Made by a program: the position numbers and the translations under genes. From Acrasis kona (taxonomy: Eukaryota; Heterolobosea; Eutetramitea; Acrasida; Acrasidae): DNA of 36,588 bases. The DNA lies in assembly GCA_026419775.2 (NCBI GenBank), contig JAOPGA020001417.1:1-36588 (forward strand), given 5' to 3'. The notes beneath the pieces were generated by a model. The model was not told the DNA's origin, made no database searches, and saw only the letters and a program-made list of their open reading frames with translations. Below are positions 21,371 through 31,991 of the stretch, piece by piece (the first letter of the stretch is position 1; each line of letters begins with the position of its first letter).

Positions 21371-22050
21371 TTAAGGTATTCGTTTTTTTGTATCAAATAT
21401 GTATATTAAAAGTATAATGACGGGTAAGATAAAAAGTATAGGTGCTACTTTTTGTGTACCCGTGTTGGGAGACAATAATTCATCCTCAACAATAATAATA
21501 GTGGATTGGTCGAAATGATACTCCATTTTCAACTGCGTTGGTATATATGAGGAGGAGGAACACACGCCATTTTGTTTGATTTGTGCCCCAAGATTTTGGT
21601 AATAACTTATGAGGTACTTGTTGTTTGTGTCTACTGATCCTGATAGGATATTAGTGCTGTGCGTGTGGTAGGCTTCGTATTCTATCTTCTTCAAAATTAG
21701 CCTCCCAAACCCTCTTCTTCTGTAATATGGTTCAATGCATAAATTAAATATGTACACCGAGTTGTGATACGGAATAAACGTCGATAAACCTATAAGACTA
21801 TTATCATCCCAAAGTAGAACCCAGATGCATTGGGTGGCGTCGTTCACGCCAGACGCATTTTGAAAGAAACAAGCTGGGTCGTCCTTAATAGACTCGTACT
21901 CTTCTTTGTGATTTGGGAAACATTTTATTAGGAGTTTTTTTATGTCATTAGAGTGCGGTAAAATTGTAGAGTTGACTACCTGTAGAGGTGCACTTTTAGG
22001 GTATGTTTTTGGTGTTGTGACAAAAACTTACAAATATTTACGTTAACCAT
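21371..22050 (-). CDS. GNAT N-acetyltransferase with C-terminal membrane anchor
   Basis: Exon 1 is only 19 nt (22050-22032, MVNVNI plus one base) and a 56-nt intron with GTAAGT and a GGTAG acceptor leads to exon 2 (21975-21371); total 207 residues. The start is chosen because the body frame runs upstream of 21847 through LPHSNDIKKLLIKCFPNHKEEY with no ATG until the splice. The GNAT core has the strand VLLWDDNSLIGLSTFIPY, VYIFNLCIEPYYRRRGFGRLIL with the acetyl-CoA-binding RRRGFGR loop, and YYQNLGAQIKQNG. Near the end a hydrophobic segment (VAPILFILPVIILLIYIF, about 183-201) is followed by DTKKRIP, so it is predicted to be a tail-anchored enzyme with the catalytic domain in the cytosol. Substrate unknown. 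Confidence 0.75.
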
Positions 22051-22171
22051 AAAAAACATATTTTTTTACGATGGAATTATGGAAATTTCTTTATGGTCTT
22101 TGTTGTTTTTATCTCCGAAAGCTATAAAATCAGATCAGAATCTTCTGAATCTTATACTTCACAAAAAAACC

Positions 22172-23146
22172 ATGTCTGACACCATTGACGAACCTCTGAT
22201 CCTCACTCAGGAAATTACTGACAACTCCAACGACCTTAGACCACCGAAAAGAAGAAAGTTCAACAAGCCAGACTGGGATCAAGTCCTGGAGGACCAATGG
22301 AGCTCTACTGCTACATGCCCGTTGTGTAAACAAGAAGGTCACGTTGAAGTCATGGACCAGCATGTGGTCACTTGTGCATTCGACAAGGCTAACTATTTAG
22401 ACAAGACGATAGAGTGCCCTGTATGCCCTACTCTCAAGCAAGATCTAGTCAAGAAGGACCGCGTTATTGAGCAGCTGAAAAACACTGTAAAGGAGCTCAA
22501 AGAACTAAAATCAACAAAGGAGACCCAAAAAACGCCACCAACCATGAAGAACCAGCACCAGCCTAAAATGTCAAGTGTCGGTAGAAGAAAGAAGACCAAG
22601 AGGGAAGAAGATCAAGAAGAAGAAGAAGATTATGAGAAACAATTTAAGAAAATTGATGGTAGCAGCGTAGGACCCGAGTTTCCGTTCAATAACGAGAACT
22701 ACGCAACAACTCCAAACGCCCGTAAGTCCATCAACTCAGAGCCACCCAAGTGTACCCTGATGAACTGTGACAAGCCTAAGAACTCGAAATACGCCATGGT
22801 AGTCTCATTCGGTGCTAAGTTGATCCATCTATGCGATCCTGTTGGTCATCTCAAGTCCAAGCATACAAGAGCAGAATTCTTCGAGAAATGCAAGACCTAC
22901 AGTGCTGGTTGGCCTCATGATGAACCAACCACTGTCAAGTGCCACTACTGTACTGCGCCCTCACATGACTTTTGTAACATCAGGAGCAGAAACGGAGCAG
23001 CTCAAATAGCCTGCTTTTGCAAGTCGTTGTGCCTTATCAAGCACTTAAGTAACACCAGCGTCACCAAATGGCAAGCATGGGTTAACAACAAAGTAGTGGA
23101 GACTGCTATCGATATTGAAGCCGAACTCGACAGCGATGAATATTAA
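22172..23146 (+). CDS. Cysteine-rich zinc-finger protein next to a transposase
   Basis: Start taken at ATG 22172 (MSDTIDEPLIL); the frame is open further upstream but those residues look like untranslated AT-rich DNA. About 324 residues. A basic nuclear-type patch RPPKRRKF comes first, then CPLCKQEGH...H...C and CPVCPTLK (zinc-finger-like), a lysine/glutamate coiled coil (KKDRVIEQLKNTVKELKELK), a second nuclear-type patch RRKKTKREED, and a cysteine/histidine-rich C-terminal half (CTLMNCDKPK, HLCDPVGHLKSKH, KCHYCTAPSHDFC, CFCKSLCLIKH). It ends 6 nt before the next frame. The position suggests it is the accessory DNA-binding or zinc-finger protein of the same mobile element, as Harbinger elements carry a second protein, but its family is not recognised. 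Confidence 0.6.
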   Translation: MSDTIDEPLILTQEITDNSNDLRPPKRRKFNKPDWDQVLEDQWSSTATCPLCKQEGHVEVMDQHVVTCAFDKANYLDKTIECPVCPTLKQDLVKKDRVIEQLKNTVKELKELKSTKETQKTPPTMKNQHQPKMSSVGRRKKTKREEDQEEEEDYEKQFKKIDGSSVGPEFPFNNENYATTPNARKSINSEPPKCTLMNCDKPKNSKYAMVVSFGAKLIHLCDPVGHLKSKHTRAEFFEKCKTYSAGWPHDEPTTVKCHYCTAPSHDFCNIRSRNGAAQIACFCKSLCLIKHLSNTSVTKWQAWVNNKVVETAIDIEAELDSDEY

Positions 23147-23152
23147 CAATAC

Positions 23153-24130
23153 ATGGTTTTTGGGATACTTGGGTGGTTTTCTGTGTCTCTGATACTAATA
23201 CTTTTAGAGTTTCATTGTTCTTTATTCCTTTTACCAACACTTTTCGCAATTTTAACTGGATTAGATTATAATGATTTCTTGATTCTTTTAAAAATGGTCT
23301 CTATACCCTTACGTGATTCTAAGATAACAAGAAGCGATGATGGTGATAAAAACAAATCTGGTACTCGTCGACTACTGGATGTTAGAAGTCATCTACTTAT
23401 TACACTCTTATACATGAGACAGTATCCAAGCGATGATTTTATGGGATTCTTGTTTGGAATCGATTCAACAAGTGTTTCTAGATACGTGTGGACAGGAATT
23501 AGAGTACTCCATGGTGCATTACAAAAATATATCTTTCTCCCGCCGCGCGAAGTAAGGAATCGTTCATCTAGAAATTTTTATGGTCGGTTGATAACTATTG
23601 TATCAGATGGAGCAGAACAGCAATGCCGAATACCTTCTGATAGGAAACAGGAGAAAGTGGTATACAGCCCAAAGAAGAAGAAGCATACATTTACTTTGTT
23701 GGTAGACGTGTCACCCGATGGTGATCCATACTACATTTCTCCAACTTATAATGGGTCCACATCAGACCTAGAAATGTATAAAATGCCAGAGAATCGGATA
23801 GACAGAGAGTTAGATGATGATGAAGCTATAGCATTTGATGGTGGATTTATCGGTGTAGAAAAGATGCACATGTCTGTTGTACCGTTTCAAAGTCCTAAGG
23901 GTGTACGCCTGTTTCCAGAAGAAAAAGAATTTAATGACAAGTTTAAATCAATCCGCATTATTGTAGAGAATGTAATCACACAAATCAGGAAGTTTCGCAT
24001 TTGTAAGTTGACATTCAGATCGCGCGTCAGCGATATTGATGTTGCTCAGAAGGAACATAATATGTGTTGGGTGGTATGCACAGCTATTATAAAAATGTTT
24101 AAAGGCAGAGCTAGGAGACAATATGATTGA
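23153..24130 (+). CDS. DDE_Tnp_4 transposase (Harbinger/HARBI1-like)
   Basis: Frame of 325 codons. The HTH_Tnp_4-like N-terminal part begins near FAILTGLDYNDFLILL and continues LLITLLYMRQYPSDDFMGFL and FGIDSTSVSRYVW. The DDE catalytic domain follows with all three acids in place: Asp152 (IVSDGAEQQ), Asp229 (AIAFDGGFIG) and Glu272 (RIIVENVITQIRKFR). The true start is uncertain: a branch-point-like TACTAAT and TTTTAG acceptor end at 23207, so the coding part may begin there, spliced from an upstream exon. Transposases of this group cut and paste elements with short target duplications; domesticated relatives (HARBI1) also exist. No stop or frameshift is present, so the gene is either recent or retained. 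Confidence 0.8.
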   Translation: MVFGILGWFSVSLILILLEFHCSLFLLPTLFAILTGLDYNDFLILLKMVSIPLRDSKITRSDDGDKNKSGTRRLLDVRSHLLITLLYMRQYPSDDFMGFLFGIDSTSVSRYVWTGIRVLHGALQKYIFLPPREVRNRSSRNFYGRLITIVSDGAEQQCRIPSDRKQEKVVYSPKKKKHTFTLLVDVSPDGDPYYISPTYNGSTSDLEMYKMPENRIDRELDDDEAIAFDGGFIGVEKMHMSVVPFQSPKGVRLFPEEKEFNDKFKSIRIIVENVITQIRKFRICKLTFRSRVSDIDVAQKEHNMCWVVCTAIIKMFKGRARRQYD

Positions 24131-24704
24131 TGTATTAAACTTATGATAAATTTGTCGTGCTTTCTTCGTCGTGACAGGTTTGTGATTGTTTTATGATTAA
24201 CCAAAAATAATCTATAAATATTCCGTAATTTTGCGGAGAATCACACTTCTACAGGTAGCCAAGTAGGACTTGACTGTCAAACTAAACATCAGCGATGAAT
24301 TAATTTTAAATTGTAAAGCACAACTTGTCGCATGACCACAACAAACCATTTACATCGTCACTTTTATGGGAATTGAGCCAATGTATCTGTTGTAAATCTG
24401 ATCTAAGCTACCGAAAGTCGGAAAACTCGTACCAAACACAATGTTGTGAATTGTTTACTATTACATTTTTTAAATCATGTAGTTTGTGTTCTGCGATAAG
24501 AAATATGTTCAACAATAAGTGTGGAGATAAAGAAGCAGTAAAAGTTGTAGTTTGTCAATATATTCTGTTAAAACCATATTTCCTCGTTATTATAATGACA
24601 AATACAGTGGTGTTGTGTTTGTTTGTATTTTTGTCTTGATCAAATCCACTAGTTACAATCAATCATTCCCAACAATTAATAAGTTTTAAAACTGGATACC
24701 AATT
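24131..24704. other. Gene-poor DNA downstream of the transposase
   Basis: About 575 bp. A frame at 24325-24639 has a cysteine-rich start and a hydrophobic end (YFLVIIMTNTVVLCLFVFL) but lacks an early ATG, and I do not count it as a gene. TTTTATGATTAACC at 24190-24203 is nearly the inverse of a motif at 22043-22055, but no clear terminal repeat is visible. Confidence 0.4.
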
Positions 24705-25443
24705 ATGACCTTGAGTGATGTAAATTCATCTTTATCGAAACGAAGCAAAAGAAGAATATACAAAAAGCCATCAATTAAAAGAGAGTGCACTGACGAAAGC
24801 AACATGAGAGAAAGCCAAGAAATTAATCACACTTCATGTCCAACATATGAACTCGAATACTTAAGTATGGAAAGGCCCACAATTAGCAACGTGGAAGAAG
24901 CGAATCTTTTATATAAAGAATCACCAGTCCACCAAGCTGATTCCATCTCCTCGTCTAATGTCCCTCCACCTATCCAGAATTTAGAGATGCCAGCACGAAG
25001 TCATCTGGAGATGTACCAAGAAGAGAAAAAGTGTACTTGTTCAAGAATGCTAAATTCAATAACAGCTTGCACAATCACATTCAAGAACAGAGTATTGAAG
25101 ACAACTGAAATGATGTCTGACTTCAAATTATTACCTTCTATCAAGGTTGCCATAATTCTAACTGGAGTTATACTGCTTTCCATACTATTGGGCATCATAT
25201 TCCAGGCTGATCGTAACTACTGTAATACGGAAGTTGGCTCATACTCCAGAGAAAAAACAAAAGGTCAAAAGTGCATGCAATGTCCATCGAATGCGTACTG
25301 TGTAAATGGAAGAATTGTAGAGTGGGGAGCCTTTCTAGAATAGATTGTGATGTTGAATTCAATAAAGCACCTACCTTCTTTACTCATAGCAATGCACACA
25401 TTGAACGTGAAACCAAGCGACTAGAAAAGTGTTATAGGTAAAT
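24705..25443 (+). pseudogene. MAN1/Src1-type membrane protein fragment, frameshifted
   Basis: From ATG 24705 a 212-codon frame has a basic N-terminus (SKRSKRRIYKKPSIKRE), a single membrane segment at about 145-168 (VAIILTGVILLSILLGIIF) and then the start of a Man1-Src1p C-terminal domain: GQKCMQCPSNAYCVNGRIVE. The frame stops at 25343, but a one-base shift at the GTGGGG run (25322-25326) opens the next frame, which continues as RIDCDVEFNKAPTFFTHS up to a stop at 25441 or a GTAAAT donor at 25438. The domain normally runs about 300 residues with a winged-helix end; the rest is not found downstream. It looks like a truncated or decaying inner-nuclear-membrane protein gene, or one damaged by a sequencing indel. 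No LEM domain is visible. Confidence 0.5.
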
Positions 25444-26036
25444 TAAGAATTGAGTGAATCATAGTTATAGAAAAGTATTTATTGCTCGTCTTCTCATTCC
25501 TCATTGATCATCACTTCGTTTTGAACTCTTGACTATCTATCGGTTGAGATTTCGATGATACCATACCGTCATTTGAGCAGAAAGCCATCATTCCATGCGT
25601 GCTTTGATGGTTGCATCCTGTTTGTTCTGTAGTGTTTGCTAGACCAGTTGTTGAGTTGCGAAACATGTTGTCTTTTTGTTATGTTTGTCTGGAAAGTATG
25701 ACTTCAAAATTTCTGATAAAGGACTCGAATCTAGATCTGTATGAATATAGAGTTTCAAGATTCTGTTATCTAAAATTGTTTGATCGAACTAAACATAGAC
25801 TGGTCATTTTTAATGAGTTCAATTATTGTAATGATAGGTGATGCATTACAACTCTCAAAAAATTAGTAGGAAAGATTTTAAGCGCTAGGTAATAGTAATC
25901 CGAATTGCGACTATTTACGAGGAACAATTGACCAGTATACTTTATGTATTTATATTGAAATTTAACCTGTCATAAAAATAGAATAGGTAAATGATTATTT
26001 TTAGGAATCGATTCTTTCTTGACAAATTNTTAAAAA
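25444..26036. other. AT-rich region without a recognised gene
   Basis: About 590 bp holding only a short frame without a credible start (25611-25841) and one undetermined base at 26029, eight bases before the next gene's ATG. I see no repeat or RNA gene. Confidence 0.45.
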
Positions 26037-26825
26037 ATGTACAAGAGATTATTTGATAAATATGCGACCAACATGGTTAGTGTTGTACGAAGTAACTCTG
26101 GTGGGTACTTGATCCCAAAAGTAGAAACATTTAAAAAACCAGACAAGTTGATTGAGTTTTTTGAGAAGGAAGCGTGTCCTTTTTGTAGGAAAGTAAGAGA
26201 GACAATGTCTATGCTAGATATCGATGCACTAGTAAAACCGTGTCCCAGGGGTGGGGAGAGATTTAGAAAAGAATTGATAGAGCGAGGAGGTAAAGAGATG
26301 GTCCCTTATCTCGTCGATCCCAATACCAACACTGTAATGTATGAAAGCGAAGATATTATTAGATATCTTTTCAACCAGTACGGAGAAGGTGAAGGTAATA
26401 TACCATTTCCATTGAATTCAGGAAAGTACAACACATTCAACTCCCGCGTGGCGACCACACTTAGAATCTTTCCACTTTATCAAGGATTTATTCATGAGGT
26501 ATCAAGGCATGTTGAAATACCACTTGTACTCTATAATTATGAGGCTAACCCAGAATGTCGGAGAGTTCGGGAAGCTCTCTCTACTTTCGAAATACCGTAT
26601 CACATGATCAATGTTGCGCCTGTTAAAAATGTAATGTCTCTAATTCCAATCCTTGGAGTTTCAGAGAATGCAGTTGGGCTCATCAAGTCCCCAAAACGAA
26701 TAAAGGTGGAGCAGGAAATACCTGGATTCCAAGTACCATATCTAAAGGACCCAAACAACTCAAAAGAGTTTAAAGGAGCTGACGATATCATACAGCACAT
26801 CGAAGATGTGTATCATTTCAAATAA
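26037..26825 (+). CDS. Tandem thioredoxin-fold GST N-terminal domain protein
   Basis: Single exon, 262 residues. Two GST_N/glutaredoxin-like domains: the first (about 35-125) has the active-site motif CPFC at 47-50 in FFEKEACPFCRKVRETM, the CPRGG stretch, VPYLVDPNTNTVMYESEDII and a YGEGEGNIP end. The second (about 158-262) repeats the layout (LVLYNYEANPECRRVREAL, PGFQVPYLKDPNNSKEFKGAD) but has NPEC at about 170-173 instead of CPFC, so its redox site is lost. The closest pattern I know is the plant plastid protein family of At5g03880 type, with two such domains. Likely a glutathione-linked oxidoreductase or binding protein; the residues before the first domain have no clear transit peptide. 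Confidence 0.78.
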   Translation: MYKRLFDKYATNMVSVVRSNSGGYLIPKVETFKKPDKLIEFFEKEACPFCRKVRETMSMLDIDALVKPCPRGGERFRKELIERGGKEMVPYLVDPNTNTVMYESEDIIRYLFNQYGEGEGNIPFPLNSGKYNTFNSRVATTLRIFPLYQGFIHEVSRHVEIPLVLYNYEANPECRRVREALSTFEIPYHMINVAPVKNVMSLIPILGVSENAVGLIKSPKRIKVEQEIPGFQVPYLKDPNNSKEFKGADDIIQHIEDVYHFK

Positions 26826-26913
26826 ATGTCCTTGTTGTTCACTTCAGAGTTCATCCTTTTTCGCGACCGGGTTGATCCAAAAAAGTTATTAAAAGCAAAG
26901 CATTAGAAGGTCC

Positions 26914-28412
26914 ATGAGCTCGCAGTTGCCTCAAATAACGAAGGAGCTGGAACAATTGAGTTTATATGAAGATTATCTAGAATACCTTACAGATGATCAA
27001 GACGAAGAAGAGTTACAAACCATGTGCTCTCTGAGAGGAGTTTTCGCGTGTGGATACAATTCGACAAAACAAACTGGAACAAAGGAGTCTGCTGGCATTC
27101 ATTTGGACACTTTTACACATGTTGTGAAGGATGGAAGATGGTTGATGGATGTCGTTCAAGTAACGTGTGGGGAGTATTTTTCTACATTCCTTACAAGGGA
27201 CAATCTTGTATATAGTTGTGGTCAAAATCACCACGGACAATGCGGCGTCGGACACTCCGAAACCGTATCAACGCCGACACTTGTACAGGAGTTATCGGAC
27301 TGCAAAGTAGTCAACGTGACATGCGGTTACTACCATACAATATATCAACTCGACAACGGAGATGTGTGGACGGTAGGATGTGCGAACGATGGGCGGCTAG
27401 GTTTAGGTCCTGCTTACAGGAGCGACATATTAACGCCACTAATGATTGATCCAAAAACATTCCAGTACGAGGCCATCGTCAAGGTCTCCTGTGGTGGAAC
27501 GTACAGTTTATTTTTGACAGGTAAGTGATGATCGACTCTTAGGATTTTAATAAGTAGATCAAAACAAGGTTTTTTGTTGTGGGTGGAATTCTTACGGCCA
27601 ATTAGGATTGAGCAGTAATCAGTCGAGCGTATATACGGTGCAACAAATAAGGAGCCCTCAAGAATTACTGGATCAGCGGATAAAGGAAATTGTTTGTGGA
27701 GCATGCCATACGATATTCTTGACAGAAAATTATGAGGCGTGGGCGGTAGGGTAAGAATATATACAATTCGACATTCGATAACGATCCAAAAGGTGGAACA
27801 CGCATGGACAGTTGGGCGTAGGTTCGTTAAAAAATAAATACCAAGCCACCAGAGTAAACATTAATAACAACCAACCCATCTATCGAGCCGTTTGTGGTTA
27901 TTATCAAACATATTACTTCACGCCGACTGGCACGTGGAGCTGTGGGTGTAATCAAAGTGGAATATTGTGCAGGGAGAATGATTTTAGAACAAAAGGAAAA
28001 AATCAAAAAGACACCTCGTTACATTAACACTCACAAATACTTTGATCACTTATCCATCGTGGATGTTCGAGTGGGAGATTATCACGCCCTATTCTTGACC
28101 TCCGATGGTCAGGTGTGGGTGTGTGGGGAGAACACCAAGGGCCAACTAGGCCTCCCCAACAAGGAAATTGTATTTCCTCCCTATCCACTTCCATCCACTC
28201 ACTACTTGACAAAGGGCATGGGTGCGATGGACCGCGTGGCCTTCAGCGTGGGAAGGAATCACAGCATGGTGTACTACGCCAAGAAGGAAAAGAACGAAAT
28301 GAACTTGATGAGGATGAAGCATTTGATGCTGATGGCCACCAACAAGAATCATGTCAATAGTAGATTTGTCGACTGTGTAATATTTGCTCAACAACAAAGT
28401 GCTGTTTTATAA
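26914..28412 (+). CDS. RCC1-repeat (beta-propeller) protein, frameshifted near 28005
   Basis: Exons 26914-27520, 27558-27750 and 27793 onward; introns 37 and 42 nt. RCC1 repeats are visible throughout: GVFACGYNSTKQTG, LVYSCGQNHHGQCGVGH, DVWTVGCANDGRLGLG, KVFCCGWNSYGQLGLS, AWAVGWNTHGQLGVG, TWSCGCNQSG and QVWVCGENTKGQLGLP, so about seven blades. In exon 3 the frame must move by one base within an A-rich stretch (27985-28013); before it the reading is NDFRTKGKNQ and after it TPRYINTHKYFDHLSI. Both sides are good RCC1 sequence, so one extra base is likely in the sequence. There is no HECT, BTB or F-box part; alone such propellers act as Ran or small-GTPase exchange factors or ubiquitin-ligase adaptors. 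Confidence 0.85.
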
Positions 28413-28424
28413 AGTGTGTAAATT

Positions 28425-31400
28425 TTATTTCAAATCAACGCGTGCAAACAAGTAGGAAGGAATGTACACCTCCACCACTCTTGTGGACAAGCCAGAGAAT
28501 CGACAAAAGTTTTGTAAAAACCTCAACACGAACTTGACCTCCATCGGTATCTCCGTGCCCTTCTTGTCCAAATTGAGTCCATCAATGTTGCTCCTCACGT
28601 ACTGTCCCAAGTGTGCCAAGAAGGATTCCCTCTCGGATGGGTGGAACTGCTTGAGCGCAGTGATGATGCCGACGACGAACGGAGTGCCGTCAATGTTGTC
28701 GTTTTTGGTTCTCTTGACCAAACAATCAATGGAGGCATCATAGGTGAACCTGCTCATGTGCGCAATCACGAACAAGCACATGATGAGACCAATGTCCTCC
28801 AATGGTTCGCACGTAATGTAGACCTTGCTGATGGGGTTCGTCATGCCTGCAGTGTCCAAGTATTCGCTCACCTCCGCCAACAATGGGTTCTCCTTGTTGG
28901 GGTAGGGTCTATCTGATGGGCTCCTAAAGTGCTCCCTCACGTCTGCCAATAAACTATTGTTGATCACATCCAACGAGCAATACAATTGATTTGCGTTCAA
29001 TTTGCAACTAAAGTTTAATTCGCTCGCAACGTGTCTTCTGATTAATTGACCACGACCTACATTCATGATGAGATCCAACATGATGGGCCACAAGCGGTTC
29101 ATCTTGCTGATGACCGCAATGTATATTTTAATCAAATTGGTGGGTAATGTGCTTGCTGGTGTAATAAAGTTTCTAAAGTTGACCATGCTATTTTTAGTGT
29201 TTGGATCCGAATAAATGATTTGCTTGACCGTGTTGATGAGGGCCTGCAACGATTGCACGACGTGACAACTCAACAACGTATCGAATCCGCTCAATCCAAA
29301 TATGCTAATTGATTTGTGGAACAATGTGAACGTGGTCGATGCCGACCATCTCACTGCCAGTCAATGGATCGAACCATCCGCTCATTCCATCCACATAAAC
29401 CGTTTTTACTTGGAATCCGTCTGTCGCAACACCTCGTTCAATAGTCTTCCCATAAAGTTGTTGGCTTGATCATCCAATGGTCTGAATCGAGGAATGGGAA
29501 TGACTTGTGATTGATAGGGAGATTGCCACTCCTCAATCTTTCTCTTCATGTACCGGTTGCACTCCTGTTCCACATTGTAGTGAATGATTCTTCCGAATTC
29601 TTCCTGCCAAATTTTGAGTCCATAAACGTTCACGTAGTCTTGAATGTATTCGAAACTTCTCAACATTCCGTGAAGTTGACTGGCCAATGCTTTTAATTGA
29701 TCCTCAAAGTCACTGACGCGTGCGTTTGGGCGCCAAACCAAATTCTTCTCCAAGCTGACCGATATTTGTCTCACTAATTCTTTTCGAATGCCATCCTCCA
29801 ACAATCGTTTAGGGTCCACTTCAATGATTCCCATCAATGTCTTCTCCATGGCCAGTATACCTTCCGTGTATTTGCTGACTTCGTAGGTGGCCATTGCTAA
29901 TTCGTAACGATCGTCCAATTGAGCAAATTCCTTCAATTGGTCTCTTGGTAGTCTGGTGGGAAGTTGAGACAATCGATGGGTCTGAATTTCAATGATGCGA
30001 TCCAAAATGGTAAACATGCTGATGGGAATGATCTCCAATGTCCTCCTGACAAAGTTGACCAGCTCTCCGGAAAAGTACTGTGACACGCTCACAATGTCGC
30101 TAGACTTGGCCTGACTGATTCTGACCAACGGTAATTCCAACATGCTGGCAAGCTTCAAGAATGTGCTTCTCATCTTGATGATTAGCGAGGGTTCCTTTTT
30201 GATTCTCTTTTGCATACTTCCCACGTAATCGTTGATGATTTCCCATGCGTAGCTGACGTCGGAGATGGTGGCAATGTTGACTAGAACTTCTTCCTTAATG
30301 TTCACGTAACGAATCATCTTCTTTAGTAGATCTCTGGTATCTCCCAAGAATTGTTTGACCTGTAGACTGCTTTCGATCTGGTGGAACTCCTCGACATCCT
30401 CCAGAGCAGTAATTAATTGTTGAATGTTGCGACCCGCCAACGTTGCATCGTGATAATCAATCTCGTCAATCTTTCCGCTCATTTCCATAAACCAACTTTG
30501 TAATTGCTCGTCTCTAATCTTTTGTAGCGCTCTCTCTCCAGAGAAGTATTCGCTCAACTCCTTCATGCGATCCTTTGCAGTATTTTTACAGGCCTGCCAC
30601 TTTCCTTCCTTTTGGGCCAACATGTCTTGGAACATGTTTTTGAGCACAAACTCGAATTGCGCAGTGTTGAGCAATAAGATCAAAACCTCCTCTGGATCTG
30701 TGGAAGCACTCACATGGTCTTTTCTATACTTTTTGTTATTGTATGCAGGGTTCAGGTCAAAGCTACTGGTGCGGTGTAAAATCAACCAACGGATCGTAAC
30801 GTTACAGTTACGAAGGCAACTCAAAAGTTTATTGATGCGATCAAGAACATATTCTTCGACCAAGACACCTTCCGTCAAATAATTCCTAACCTCAGTGTAG
30901 TACTTGCGCATGTTTTGGACGTGCTTGTCTGTTAGCGATACTATGAATTGAGGTTCAATAGTGTTGTTGATGGCCATGTTCGCTGCCTTGAAGGGCATCC
31001 ATACTTGAGAAAGATCCACTGTGAAACCCATGTAGTAGGAGCATATCCAATTGTCAGGGAAGTGCTTGTCTACAATTTCTCTCATGATGGCCTGCTCTGA
31101 TATCAGTATGCTGGGTTTAAAGTACAAAATAATGTAAAGCATTCCTGATTGCGTGCTCAAGGCTACCGAACGATGCTCTGGCAGTGGGTAGTAGCTTGTT
31201 TGTTGATAAATGTCGTCACTACGAAGACGACCAATAATCATTGACACTACTTCGTCAGGTATGGGCGTACGTGCGAAGTAATCTATTGGATAATCTTGAG
31301 GGTACTTTTTTGGATTGTTAATGGGATCAAAGCCTGTACTTCTGCATAGTTTACAGACTGCATCAATGTTTGGGATTTCACCAGCACCCTTGTATCTGTA

Positions 31401-31991
31401 GTAGCTAATTAGCATTCTCTCTCTAACAAGCCCTGGTATTTTCAAATCGAGCAGAATGAGCATAACACCGTACATATGGAGTGCCTCTGCGAGCAACTGC
31501 TTTCCGTCTTGGTTTACTAGGATGCTCTAAGGAAAATTAATGTTTCAGGAATTAGACTGGGTTACCTCAAAAGTTTGTTGAATAAATATAACACCGTTTT
31601 CTAAATCACTGAGGAACTTCAGAAAATCTTTAATGTACTTGTAAATGCTGTTAAAAAGAAGATAAAAGCGGTCAAGGATAGGCATGTGAATGTCTTTAAA
31701 CTCGTCATCCAAATCCATCAATTGCTTGAAAGGTTAACTTTACGGTGAGTGGGCACATACGCTGCTACTCGTGATTTTGTTTTCTAGAAAATCTTGTTGT
31801 TTAAGGTATTTGAAGTCGAAGAGTACTTCAGAGTATCTAGTTTTCTGTCCAACGGTGGCGTCTTGTATAAATACAGGAGGTATGTTGTTACTCATCCTCA
31901 GTAACTCGGCAACGATTGCATTGCCACGACTAACAATCCTGAGGATTGTTTGCCCGCACAAGTTTGTGTCACTGAGAAACTCGTTAGACAT
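28425..31991 (-). CDS. WASHC5: WASH complex subunit 5 (strumpellin)
   Basis: Exons 31991-31761, 31724-31566 and 31526-28425; introns 36 and 39 nt; about 1150 residues, close to human strumpellin. Hallmarks in order: NLCGQTILRIVSRGNAIVAELLR, VIFIQQTFE, RERMLISYYRYKG, MIIGRLRSDDIYQ, YPLPEHRSVALSTQ, MREIVDKHFPDNW, LLNTAQFEFVLKNMFQDML, IKEEVLVNIATISDVSYAW, VDPKRLLEDGIRKELV and YIQDYVNVYGLKIWQEE. Between 29405 and about 29345 the frame shifts by one base and shifts back: the intervening MSGWFDPLTGSE fits the family and FGLSGFDTLL resumes the original frame, so two small indels are likely. Strumpellin is the helical scaffold of the WASH complex, which activates Arp2/3 on endosomes. Confidence 0.95.

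Noticed and set aside
22043-24203. GTTAACCATAAAA (22043) and TTTTATGATTAACC (24190) as terminal inverted repeats of the transposase element
   Set aside because: The match is 12 of 13 bases only, the left copy overlaps the start codon of the GNAT gene, and similarity does not extend beyond it.
24325-24639. Cysteine-rich frame with a hydrophobic end
   Set aside because: No ATG at its start, no recognisable motif, and low-complexity AT-rich composition.
29346-29405. A 56-nt intron (GTAAAA to GGCAG) between the two long strumpellin frames
   Set aside because: It would leave the wrong frame downstream and would remove sequence (SGWFDPLTGSE) that fits the family.
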